Below are positions 1 through 6,468 of a stretch of 9,000 nucleotides of DNA, in pieces. Under the pieces are notes generated by a model that worked only from the letters and a program-made list of their open reading frames with translations, searched no databases and was not told where the DNA came from. This stretch comes from Piscirickettsiaceae bacterium (GTDB lineage: Bacteria; Pseudomonadota; Gammaproteobacteria; Nitrosococcales; Methylophagaceae), in contig JAUXFA010000029.1 of assembly GCA_030620285.1 (NCBI GenBank), positions 1-9,000 on the forward strand, read 5' to 3'. The number at the start of each line of letters is the position of its first letter. The stretch's first letter is position 1. A program made the translations under genes and the position numbers.

Positions 1-305
1 GATGAAATTTGATGCCAATGCTCATCAAACCTATCTTCTAACTGCTGCCGAGGCACTAATTGTGCAATCTCCTCTACCGAATTTGATGTGACAATCTGTT
101 TTTGTCGTGTCACAAATGATGAAGCAATCGCACTAATTTGTCGGCTGGCATTCTCCAATGGTAAGACCTGTTGGGTCAATTTGTTTTGAGTTTCCGAAAA
201 AAACTCATTAGTATAAACAGCAATTAAAGCCATCAAAACAATAGCAAAAACCGTTGAAAATGACCACAAATGGAGTAATTGTTTAATACTCCAAGACTTA
301 AACAT
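1..305 (-). CDS. Membrane sensor/signal-transduction protein, N-terminal fragment (runs off the window)
   Basis: An open frame starts with ATG at 305 and reads 101 codons without a stop to the window edge. It has a short basic N-terminus (MFKSWSIKQ), one hydrophobic segment at about residues 12-32 (FSTVFAIVLMALIAVY), then a polar, Gln/Ser/Glu-rich stretch predicted to be helical and periplasmic. That is the usual start of a two-helix membrane receptor such as a histidine kinase, GGDEF/EAL protein or chemoreceptor. The output domain is outside the window, so the class cannot be decided. An AAAGG ribosome binding site lies about 6 nt before the ATG. The gene begins 32 nt after the upstream binding-protein gene ends, so the two are probably cotranscribed, and the binding protein may be the ligand-sensing partner (compare TorT with TorS). 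The existence of the gene is well supported; its function is inference. Confidence 0.7.
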   Translation of the reverse strand, partial: MFKSWSIKQLLHLWSFSTVFAIVLMALIAVYTNEFFSETQNKLTQQVLPLENASRQISAIASSFVTRQKQIVTSNSVEEIAQLVPRQQLEDRFDEHWHQIS

Positions 306-337
306 AGTGGCCTTTATTAGTTTTGATCATTGTTCAT

Positions 338-1507
338 TCACTCCGTTGAAGACAATTGTTCCCAAGAAAAAGATTCAAGTCGACCATTCTTGATGCATGT
401 TGGCCAAAGTGTATGTATTGCTTGATGATCCAATTCATCATAATGAATTGACAAACCCAAACCAATATCTAATTCCTGTACGGCCTCTATACCATCAATG
501 ATGCTTTCTTTATTAATATCACCCTTAATTCCTTTCAAGCTCCAAAAGAATATTTTGGCCACAATAAACCCTTCCAAAGAAACATCATTTGCTGCTAATG
601 AAGCATCATATTTCTTAAGGGATTTTAAATATTCATCAATAATAGGTGGGGCAGAATTTAAGTTTGGTACTACCTGTGTCACCACAACATTTTTTACATC
701 ATTAGCCAATGCTGAATTTAATGCATAGCTTCCAACAAAGGACACATTAACAAACCAAACGTCCGGCAAATCCTGTTGCAATAGTTCTATAAACTTAGCT
801 GATGGTGCATAACCGCCGGCCATGATAATCACTTTTGGCGTAATTTCAGCATCTAACAGGGTGGCAGCAGCATCTTCCACATTAAGAGTATTACGAGTAT
901 ATCGACCATGCGCCAGACTATCCGTTTCTTTGAAACCATGACGGTGCAATGCCTCTATAGCACCTAGATATGCTGCATCACCATAACCATCACGCTGAGT
1001 AAAAAAAGCAATTTGTTGGGGTTTAATGCCTGATCGTAATAAGCCATTAATCATTTCTGCTGTTTCTTCAGCATAACTGGGACGGTAATTGATCACATAT
1101 CGACTCACAGGATCTTGTCTTAATACCCTTCCGCCGGAAAAGGCACCAAATAATAAAGTCTGTTTTTCTTCTGCAATAGGCACGGTAACAATTGCGGTTG
1201 GTGTACCTACATTACCGATAACCGTCAGTACTTTATCGTCATCAATAAGGCGACGCATATTAACGGCTGCACGTTCAGGTTCATAGCCATCATCTCGAAC
1301 AATAAGTTCTAGTAGCCGGCCATTAATTCCACCCTTTTTATTGACCTGATTAAAATAACTCTCAACGCCAGCTCGCATATTGGTGCCCAATGCCGCAGCA
1401 GGGCCCGTCAACGCCGTTGACATTCCAATTTTTATTGATGGCTCTGCCCATAGCTGCGGTGAAGCTAATAACGAAATGATAAATAACAAAGATCGATACA
1501 GTCGCAA
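338..1507 (-). CDS. Periplasmic type-1 solute-binding protein (Leu/Ile/Val-binding-like)
   Basis: A roughly 389-residue secreted protein of the Peripla_BP_6 type (branched-chain amino acid/amide-binding fold). After the signal peptide it has the typical first strand (IKIGMSTALTGPAAALG), then an LIVRDDGYEP segment, IGNVGTPT near the ligand cleft, RDGYGDAAY opening the second lobe, and VSLEGFIVAK near the C-terminus. The longest frame starts at ATG 1555, overlapping ccoS by 44 nt and giving an unusually long 20-residue n-region. I prefer TTG at 1507: CAGGA lies 8 nt upstream, the start falls 4 nt after the ccoS stop, and the product begins with a compact signal peptide (MRLYRSLLFIISLLASP, cleavage after LWA). 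No transporter permease or ATPase follows. The next gene encodes a membrane sensor-like protein, so a sensory role is plausible. The ligand cannot be told from the sequence. Family call strong, start moderate, role inferred. Confidence 0.88.
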   Translation of the reverse strand: MRLYRSLLFIISLLASPQLWAEPSIKIGMSTALTGPAAALGTNMRAGVESYFNQVNKKGGINGRLLELIVRDDGYEPERAAVNMRRLIDDDKVLTVIGNVGTPTAIVTVPIAEEKQTLLFGAFSGGRVLRQDPVSRYVINYRPSYAEETAEMINGLLRSGIKPQQIAFFTQRDGYGDAAYLGAIEALHRHGFKETDSLAHGRYTRNTLNVEDAAATLLDAEITPKVIIMAGGYAPSAKFIELLQQDLPDVWFVNVSFVGSYALNSALANDVKNVVVTQVVPNLNSAPPIIDEYLKSLKKYDASLAANDVSLEGFIVAKIFFWSLKGIKGDINKESIIDGIEAVQELDIGLGLSIHYDELDHQAIHTLWPTCIKNGRLESFSWEQLSSTE

Positions 1508-1511
1508 TGTC

Positions 1512-1724
1512 TTAATCCTGTCTATTATCTTGCTGCGCGGTCGATTCACGACCATTTACTTTATTTTCTTCAGGAGAAACCATCGTATCCTCATCCATTA
1601 ATACACGATGTGCAGCACCATCCATATCGTCATATTGACCACTTCGTACTGCCCAAAAAAAGACGATCACACCAACAAGTCCTAGCAGTAACATTCCTGG
1701 TAGTAACCCATAGATGACTTCCAT
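1512..1724 (-). CDS. ccoS: CcoS, cbb3 oxidase maturation small membrane protein
   Basis: A 70-residue protein with one N-terminal membrane helix at about residues 5-27 (YGLLPGMLLLGLVGVIVFFWAV, in part) followed by RSGQYDDMDGAAHRVLMDED. This is the signature of the FixS/CcoS family, in which a short helix is followed by a GQYDD-type motif and an acidic cytoplasmic tail. In studied relatives CcoS is needed for insertion of heme and copper into the catalytic subunit CcoN. The tail beyond residue 48 (Glu/Asn/Gln-rich) is a little longer than in many homologues. The gene starts 3 nt after the ccoI stop, and its AAGGAG ribosome binding site is built from the last ccoI codons, so it is translationally linked to ccoI. 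It is the fourth gene of the ccoGHIS unit. Confidence 0.93.
   Translation of the reverse strand: MEVIYGLLPGMLLLGLVGVIVFFWAVRSGQYDDMDGAAHRVLMDEDTMVSPEENKVNGRESTAQQDNRQD
1516..1521 (-). promoter_or_regulatory. Shine-Dalgarno site supporting the TTG start of the binding-protein gene
   Basis: ACAGGA on the minus strand sits in the last codons of ccoS, 8 nt before TTG 1507. The alternative ATG at 1555 has only a distant GAAG. The site therefore favours the shorter protein with a normal signal peptide. Confidence 0.5.
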
Positions 1725-1727
1725 TTA

Positions 1728-4154
1728 TCACTCCTTAAAAAGACGTCTTAGTCTAGCAGCATTACCAATGACTAATAATGAACTTATCGGCATGGTTATC
1801 GCTGCCATTAATGGGTTTATCAATGCCATCATTGCCAATGGCACCATGACAATATTGTATGTAATGGATAGTACTATATTTTGTTTAATTGTGCGTAAAG
1901 TTCTACTGGCTAGTTTTCTTGCTTGGGCAACTTGCGATAATTCATTATGGGAAAGTACTATATCAGCACTTTCAATCGACACATCTGTACCTGATGCCAG
2001 TGCAATACCGACATCCGCTTGTATCAATGCTGGAGCATCATTGACGCCATCACCTACCATCGCCACGACATGGCCTTGTTGTTGTAATACCCTCACCACA
2101 GCAGATTTATCTTTCGGTAATACCTCTGCTTGGCGTTCAATATTATCAAAACCAGCCGTGACAGCTTCAACAACAGCTTGTTTATCGCCACTTAATACTG
2201 TGATTGAAATATCATGTTGCTGCAATTCAGCGATGAGAGCTTGTGCATCTGGTCGCAATTTATCAGCTAAGCCTATATAGCCTGACATGACATTATCAAT
2301 TGCCACAAATGTGCAACTCACACCTTGCTGCTCTAGTTGCTCAAGCTGTTTTAAATAGTGCGGCGAAATGACGATATCTTGTTCTAGTAGCCAAGCTTGT
2401 GTACCAACACACACTTGTTTTCCATCAACTTTTGCTGCCACACCTTGTCCAGCTGATGACACAAAGTCCCTTGCTGTTAATAATATTAAATTCCGCTCTG
2501 ATGCAGCTACTGCAATGGCTGCAGCCACACCATGCTCTGATTTCTTCTCAACCGATGCGCTTAATAATAATAACTCATCCGCTGTCACATTCCCCAAGGT
2601 CTCAATCTCAACAACATACAATTTACCATCCGTTAATGTGCCTGTTTTATCAAATACAAAATGTGTTACCTGCGATAAATACTCTAATGCTGCACCTTGT
2701 TTAATTAAAATGCCTCGACGAGCACCAATGCCAGTAGCAACGGCAATTGACATCGGTGTTGCTAAACCAAAAGCACACGGGCAGGTAATAATCAGTACCG
2801 ATGTTGCCGCTAATAATGCCAGTTCAAAATCGAACTGATTCCAGTATAGAAAAGTAATACAGGCTAAGCTTAATGTCACTGCAACAAACCATGGAACAAT
2901 ACGATCGGCAGTACATTGAATGGGTGCTTTGGAAGCTTGGGCATCTTCCATCAATGAGACGATTTTAGCTAAGGCCGTATTACGTAATACTTGCTTCGCT
3001 TCAATAGTAAAAGCGCCCTCGCCATTAATACTTCCAGCAACAACAGAGTCACCCATACTTTTGACAACAGCTAATGATTCGCCGGTAAGCATAGATTCAT
3101 CAACCGCACTCTGACCTTCTACTAACACACCATCTGCCGGGATTTTTTCTCCCGGTTTAACCAATAAGTGGTCACCAACTTTAACGGCACGTATAGCGAC
3201 TATTTTAGCTTCACCATCTTTAATGACTGTCGCTAATTTTGGTTGTAATTCTAATAATCGACTGGTTGCTGACAATGCATGACGTTTAGAAATAGCTTCC
3301 AAATATCGCCCCACTAAAATCACAAACAGGAAATTAACAACCGTATCAAAATAAACATCTCCATTCACTGAACCAGAAAATAATATATAGCTAGAATAAC
3401 TATAGGTGGCTAGAGCACCAATCGCAATTGGCAAATCCATTGTCAAATATCGACGATACAAGCCTAATGCTGCATTTCGTAAAAAAGGATAGCCTGAATA
3501 CAACAGTGTTGGAGTGGCAATGAAAAAACCTATCCAGTGAAACCAGCTTCTAAATTCACCCTGATCGGCACCAGAATATAGTGCGATAGAGACCCACATC
3601 AGGTTCATCATCGCAAAACCGGCAAAGGCCATCCGATAAAGCAAGCTACGGTGTCTACGTGCTAAAGCACCATCCACTGTTTCTTGATCAAAAGGAACGG
3701 CGGCATAACCTATTTGGCCTAATGCCTTGAGTAGCGATGATAATGATGTTTTACGATTATCCCACTTCAGTCGCAATTGTTTTGACGTTAAATTAACTTC
3801 TGCGGTAATGACAGCTTGCTGCTTTGACAATGAATGCTCAATAAGCCATACACAAGCGGCACAATGTATCCCTTCAACTAATAAATTTATTGTCCGGACA
3901 TCACCTAAATCATCGACATAATCACGCTGGATTTCATCTAAATCATAAGCAGCTAATTCTGAGGACAATTCAGGTGGCGGTGCAAGTGACTCGCCTACAG
4001 GTGTTTTTTGATAAAAGTTCTGTAAACCAGCATCATAAATTGTTTGGCAAACTGTTTGACAGCCAAAACAACAAAACGGGCGCTGCTCACCGGCTATAAC
4101 AGCAGAAAAATTACTTTCTTGTTCAACAGGTAAACCACAATGATAGCAACTCAC
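1728..4154 (-). CDS. ccoI: CcoI/FixI, P1B-type copper-exporting ATPase for cbb3 oxidase assembly
   Basis: A roughly 808-residue inner-membrane ATPase that exports Cu+ for the CuB centre of CcoN. Domains in order (numbering from GTG 4154): a cysteine-rich N-terminal metal-binding region (CYHCG at 3-7, PFCCFGC with C28, C29, C32); a heavy-metal-associated domain with GIHCAAC (C98, C101); four membrane segments between about 172 and 286; the actuator motif TGES (357-360); the CPC ion-binding motif in [11 protein letters not shown] (458-460); the phosphorylation site DKTGT (D502); SEHG (539-542) where most P1B ATPases have SEHP; the hinge GDGVNDAP (701 on); and two C-terminal membrane helices. 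Two in-frame GTG codons (4160 and 4154) are possible starts. I chose 4154 because it overlaps the stop of a short leader ORF as GTGA; neither GTG has its own good ribosome binding site. ccoH ends 67 nt upstream and ccoS follows 3 nt after the stop. Confidence 0.96.
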   Translation of the reverse strand: MSCYHCGLPVEQESNFSAVIAGEQRPFCCFGCQTVCQTIYDAGLQNFYQKTPVGESLAPPPELSSELAAYDLDEIQRDYVDDLGDVRTINLLVEGIHCAACVWLIEHSLSKQQAVITAEVNLTSKQLRLKWDNRKTSLSSLLKALGQIGYAAVPFDQETVDGALARRHRSLLYRMAFAGFAMMNLMWVSIALYSGADQGEFRSWFHWIGFFIATPTLLYSGYPFLRNAALGLYRRYLTMDLPIAIGALATYSYSSYILFSGSVNGDVYFDTVVNFLFVILVGRYLEAISKRHALSATSRLLELQPKLATVIKDGEAKIVAIRAVKVGDHLLVKPGEKIPADGVLVEGQSAVDESMLTGESLAVVKSMGDSVVAGSINGEGAFTIEAKQVLRNTALAKIVSLMEDAQASKAPIQCTADRIVPWFVAVTLSLACITFLYWNQFDFELALLAATSVLIITCPCAFGLATPMSIAVATGIGARRGILIKQGAALEYLSQVTHFVFDKTGTLTDGKLYVVEIETLGNVTADELLLLSASVEKKSEHGVAAAIAVAASERNLILLTARDFVSSAGQGVAAKVDGKQVCVGTQAWLLEQDIVISPHYLKQLEQLEQQGVSCTFVAIDNVMSGYIGLADKLRPDAQALIAELQQHDISITVLSGDKQAVVEAVTAGFDNIERQAEVLPKDKSAVVRVLQQQGHVVAMVGDGVNDAPALIQADVGIALASGTDVSIESADIVLSHNELSQVAQARKLASRTLRTIKQNIVLSITYNIVMVPLAMMALINPLMAAITMPISSLLVIGNAARLRRLFKE
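1731..1736 (-). promoter_or_regulatory. Consensus ribosome binding site of ccoS inside the end of ccoI
   Basis: AAGGAG on the minus strand overlaps the final Lys-Glu codons of ccoI and is followed by 6 nt (containing the ccoI TGA stop) before the ccoS ATG. It fixes the ccoS start and indicates coupled translation. Confidence 0.7.
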
Positions 4155-4174
4155 CGACACAACTTAGTGCTCAT
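4151..4174 (-). other. Possible 7-codon leader ORF coupled to ccoI
   Basis: An ATG at 4174 has an AAGGG ribosome binding site 8 nt upstream and encodes only MSTKLCR before TGA. That TGA overlaps the GTG at 4154 (sequence GTGA), which is in the ccoI frame. It could be a coupling leader that delivers ribosomes to the weak ccoI start. It could also be chance; there is no direct evidence of translation. Confidence 0.4.
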
Positions 4175-4221
4175 AATGACAGCCCTTAATACCATAAAAA
4201 GCTTTACTAACTTAGTGGTGA

Positions 4222-4725
4222 TTAAGGATGTATCGACAAGCGTTTAGTCACCAGAAATTCTTGCTCGCCCTGTTTCGAGACCACAATAACATCCCAGATC
4301 CCTGGTAAATCAAATGCTAACTCGGCGGTGTACATGCCCGGTGCTTTAGCAACCATTTCCTTAGAAAAGTCAGCTCTTGCATCAGAAGGCCGATAGGCAT
4401 GGATGGTCACCGAATGTAAATCCAGTGCAGTCGAGTTCTTGCCTTGAATCAACACATCATAGGTCTGCAGTTGATTCACCCGTGTTGTTGTAGGAGCAAT
4501 CAGCAGTCCTGTCCAGCCTAGCGCTTTCTCCTGCTCAATCCGTTTTTGAGTATCTTCATAACGTTTGCCACGTTCATAAAAATCTTCAACCACCAAGTTA
4601 GGTGGCGATTTAAAAGCTAAATAAATAAAGATTGCATTCATTGAAACAAATGTGAGTACAAACAGCATTATCGCTAATACCCAGGGGTTTTTTAGGGCTT
4701 CTTTATTGCTCTGTGAAATATTCAT
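4222..4725 (-). CDS. ccoH: CcoH/FixH, cbb3 oxidase assembly membrane protein
   Basis: A 167-residue protein with one N-terminal membrane helix at about residues 14-37 (WVLAIMLFVLTFVSMNAIFI), followed by the FixH-family motif PPNLVVEDFYERGKRYE (41-57). A periplasmic immunoglobulin-like domain follows, ending near PGIWDVIVV. In studied bacteria CcoH associates with CcoN and is needed to assemble or stabilise the cbb3 complex. The ATG lies 5 nt after the ccoG stop, and I see no good ribosome binding site in that gap, so translation is probably coupled to ccoG. Length is typical of the family. It sits between ccoG and ccoI, the usual order of the maturation operon. Confidence 0.93.
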   Translation of the reverse strand: MNISQSNKEALKNPWVLAIMLFVLTFVSMNAIFIYLAFKSPPNLVVEDFYERGKRYEDTQKRIEQEKALGWTGLLIAPTTTRVNQLQTYDVLIQGKNSTALDLHSVTIHAYRPSDARADFSKEMVAKAPGMYTAELAFDLPGIWDVIVVSKQGEQEFLVTKRLSIHP

Positions 4726-4730
4726 CTAAA

Positions 4731-6146
4731 TTATTTAGGCCCCATAAACATGCTTTTATACTGTATTGAAATAGTTGAATCGTCAACATCACCTTTGAAG
4801 ATGATCGGTGTGACACCTGTTATCGCATTTTCAGGAGAAACACGAACCAGTGCCGTCACCGGTACAACTTTACCAGGCTCTACTGTAATCTCTTTCAAAC
4901 TATGTAACGTCGCACCTTCAAGCCCATCAATCTCGAAACGGATACGCATGGTTTCTTTCGTTTTGTTTAATACTTTGATGATATATTTATTTTGTATTGA
5001 TCCATCACTCAATTTTACAAATAACGGCTGGCGTTCATGTACGACTTTAAACTCTGTTGGTGATAAGTTCATAAACCCATAAACAATACCAGATGTTGCG
5101 GCTAATAAAATAATGGCATAGACAATTACCCGGAAACGCTTGTATAACGGTATCGACTTAGCATTGTGGTGTAATTCTTTATATGATGCATAACGAATCA
5201 AGCCTCTAGGCTGTTTGGTTTTATCCATAATGCTGTCACAGGCGTCAATGCACATGCCACAGGTAATACAGCCCTCTTGTTGACCTTGTCGAATATCTAT
5301 TCCGGTCGGACAAACAGCCACACAAACATTGCAATCAACACAGCTACCTTTCGATGATGATTCCTGTCCCCTTTTAAGCTTTCCTCTAGGTTCACCACGT
5401 TCAGCATCATAGGAAGGTAATACCGTATCTTGGTCATACATTACACCTTGCAGGCGCGCATAAGGACATAACCTAAAACATACCTGTTCCCGCATAAAAC
5501 CAGCAAATAAATACGTGCCACCTGTGAATGTAGCAATGATAATGACTGCAGTCATTGGCGCCTGAAATGTGAATAAATCTACCCATAATTGGAATGCATC
5601 GGTAAACCAGGCTACAAATGAGATACCGGTTAAAATGGCAATTGCCAACCACAAACCGTGCTTAGTTGTTTTTCGAATGATTTTATCTGTTGTCCACGGT
5701 GCATTCTTAAATTTCATCGCTTTTTGAGGCGTATTCCCCTCTAACTTACCTTCAATCAATGTGTAAACATCTGTCCACACAGTCTGAAAGCAGAAATAAC
5801 CACAAAATACACGGCCAGCAATACTAGTCACAGCTGCCAGTAAAATAGCGAAAAAAAGTAAGGTCAGCGATAACATCCAAATATCTTGTGGATAAATGGT
5901 AATATCGAAAATATTAAATTGACGGTTGGGAAGATCGAATAATACCGCTTGCGAACCATTCCAACGTAGATAAGGCCCAAAAAACAATACTGCCCAGATA
6001 GACATTCCAAACCATTTTAATCTACGAAATCGACCGGCAAGACGTTTGGCGACAATTTTAATACCACCGGTATTGATATGCCAATCTGATACTTCTTCAT
6101 AAATCTCATCAACACTTGCTGTTGACACCGCATGTTCTTCACTCAC
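4731..6146 (-). CDS. ccoG: CcoG/RdxA/FixG, membrane polyferredoxin of cbb3 oxidase maturation
   Basis: A 471-residue membrane iron-sulfur protein. It has a soluble N-terminus, membrane segments near 46-62, 88-108, 165-181, 198-216 and 338-358, paired cysteine motifs at membrane edges (CGYFC, C115/C119; CFRLC, C223/C227), and a 2[4Fe-4S] ferredoxin domain with two CxxCxxCxxxC motifs (C269/272/275/279 and C293/296/299/303). The last 110 residues form the FixG C-terminal immunoglobulin-like domain. In Rhodobacter CcoG reduces Cu2+ to Cu+, which CcoI then exports for CuB; the same role is inferred here. The start is GTG at 6146, with GAGG 9 nt upstream; the nearby ATG (6133) is out of frame. It is the first gene of ccoGHIS and has its own upstream region carrying an FNR-type site. 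Confidence 0.96.
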   Translation of the reverse strand: MSEEHAVSTASVDEIYEEVSDWHINTGGIKIVAKRLAGRFRRLKWFGMSIWAVLFFGPYLRWNGSQAVLFDLPNRQFNIFDITIYPQDIWMLSLTLLFFAILLAAVTSIAGRVFCGYFCFQTVWTDVYTLIEGKLEGNTPQKAMKFKNAPWTTDKIIRKTTKHGLWLAIAILTGISFVAWFTDAFQLWVDLFTFQAPMTAVIIIATFTGGTYLFAGFMREQVCFRLCPYARLQGVMYDQDTVLPSYDAERGEPRGKLKRGQESSSKGSCVDCNVCVAVCPTGIDIRQGQQEGCITCGMCIDACDSIMDKTKQPRGLIRYASYKELHHNAKSIPLYKRFRVIVYAIILLAATSGIVYGFMNLSPTEFKVVHERQPLFVKLSDGSIQNKYIIKVLNKTKETMRIRFEIDGLEGATLHSLKEITVEPGKVVPVTALVRVSPENAITGVTPIIFKGDVDDSTISIQYKSMFMGPK

Positions 6147-6238
6147 AAGATAAACCTCGAAATGCTATATAAAGTTAAAGAAATTGTATCATTAATTACA
6201 ATATTAGAATTTGCTTAATTACGTTAAACTTATAATTA

Positions 6239-6252
6239 TTGATCTATATCAA
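6239..6252 (-). promoter_or_regulatory. FNR/ANR-type binding site upstream of ccoG
   Basis: TTGATCTATATCAA matches the FNR/ANR consensus TTGAT-N4-ATCAA at all ten defined positions. It lies in the only sizeable intergenic region of the window, 92 nt before the ccoG start and 7 nt past the terminator of the upstream operon. FNR family regulators activate cbb3 genes under low oxygen in many proteobacteria. Several AT-rich hexamers downstream could be the -10 element (for example TACAAT at 6188-6183, TAATAT at 6206-6201), so I do not assign a transcription start. The site is clear; its activating role is inferred. Confidence 0.8.
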
Positions 6253-6259
6253 ACCCCAT

Positions 6260-6285
6260 AAAAAAGCCGACTATCGTCGGCCTTT
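6260..6285 (-). terminator. Intrinsic terminator of the cco structural operon
   Basis: On the minus strand a GCCGAC stem, GATA loop and GTCGGC stem are followed directly by six T residues. Flanking A and T residues can extend the stem. It lies 20 nt after the stop of the 39-codon gene and before the ccoG regulatory region, so it separates ccoNOQP plus the small gene from ccoGHIS. The plus-strand T-run is short, so leftward termination is the main reading. Confidence 0.87.
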
Positions 6286-6305
6286 AAAATCTCTCCTCGA
6301 ACTTG

Positions 6306-6425
6306 CTAATCGTCCGATTTATCTTCCTCTATATGCTTAAGCGCAAAACGGGCAAATAATGCCATGCCAATAATCATGGCAACAACACTTGCTATAACCG
6401 ATATAGAAACCCAATCTACATTCAT
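6306..6425 (-). CDS. 39-aa single-helix membrane peptide at the end of the cco operon (CcoM-like candidate)
   Basis: A short gene of 39 codons, ATG at 6425 and TAG at 6306-6308. The product starts MNVDWVSISV, has one membrane helix at about residues 6-27 rich in Ile, Val, Ala and Met, then a basic patch (ARFALKH) and an acidic tail (IEEDKSDD), suggesting N-out, C-in insertion. A strong ribosome binding site, GGAGAG, lies 5 nt before the ATG. The gene sits 43 nt after ccoP and just before the operon terminator, so it is expressed with the oxidase. Size and topology resemble CcoM, the roughly 37-residue helix found in Pseudomonas stutzeri Cbb3-1, but I cannot align them here. It could also be a lineage-specific assembly peptide. 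Translation is likely; function is unproven. Confidence 0.72.
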   Translation of the reverse strand: MNVDWVSISVIASVVAMIIGMALFARFALKHIEEDKSDD

Positions 6426-6430
6426 AATCG

Positions 6431-6436
6431 CTCTCC
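6431..6436 (-). promoter_or_regulatory. Ribosome binding site of the 39-codon gene
   Basis: GGAGAG on the minus strand lies 5 nt before the ATG at 6425, in the otherwise AT-rich gap after ccoP. It is the main argument that the short frame is translated. Confidence 0.68.
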
Positions 6437-6468
6437 AAATTTATAACAATTAACAATCAAAGCCTTGA

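Noticed and set aside
323..336. FNR-like sequence TTGATCATTGTTCA between the binding-protein and sensor genes
   Set aside because: Only one half-site matches. The other half (GTTCA) differs from ATCAA at three positions, and it lies in a short gap between probably cotranscribed genes.
1714..2838. Two long plus-strand open frames (1714-2280 and 2368-2838) opposite ccoI
   Set aside because: They lie wholly antisense to conserved ccoI domains, have no ribosome binding site or recognisable domain, and are rich in Ser, Thr, Ala and Cys, as expected of shadows of this gene's codon use.
4161..4217. Direct repeat AACTTAGTG (4161-4169 and 4209-4217) between ccoH and ccoI
   Set aside because: Nine bases repeated once in AT-rich sequence is weak, the two copies flank no obvious site, and no known regulator with this pattern comes to mind.
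4750..5082. Plus-strand frame of 110 codons opposite the ccoG 3' end
   Set aside because: It is antisense to the FixG C-terminal domain, with no start signal or family resemblance, so I treat it as a shadow.
6147..6238. Specific -35/-10 promoter assignment for ccoG
   Set aside because: The segment is so AT-rich that several hexamers (TAATAT, TACAAT, TATAAG) fit equally. None sits at the exact class II distance (-41.5) from the FNR box, so a transcription start cannot be chosen.
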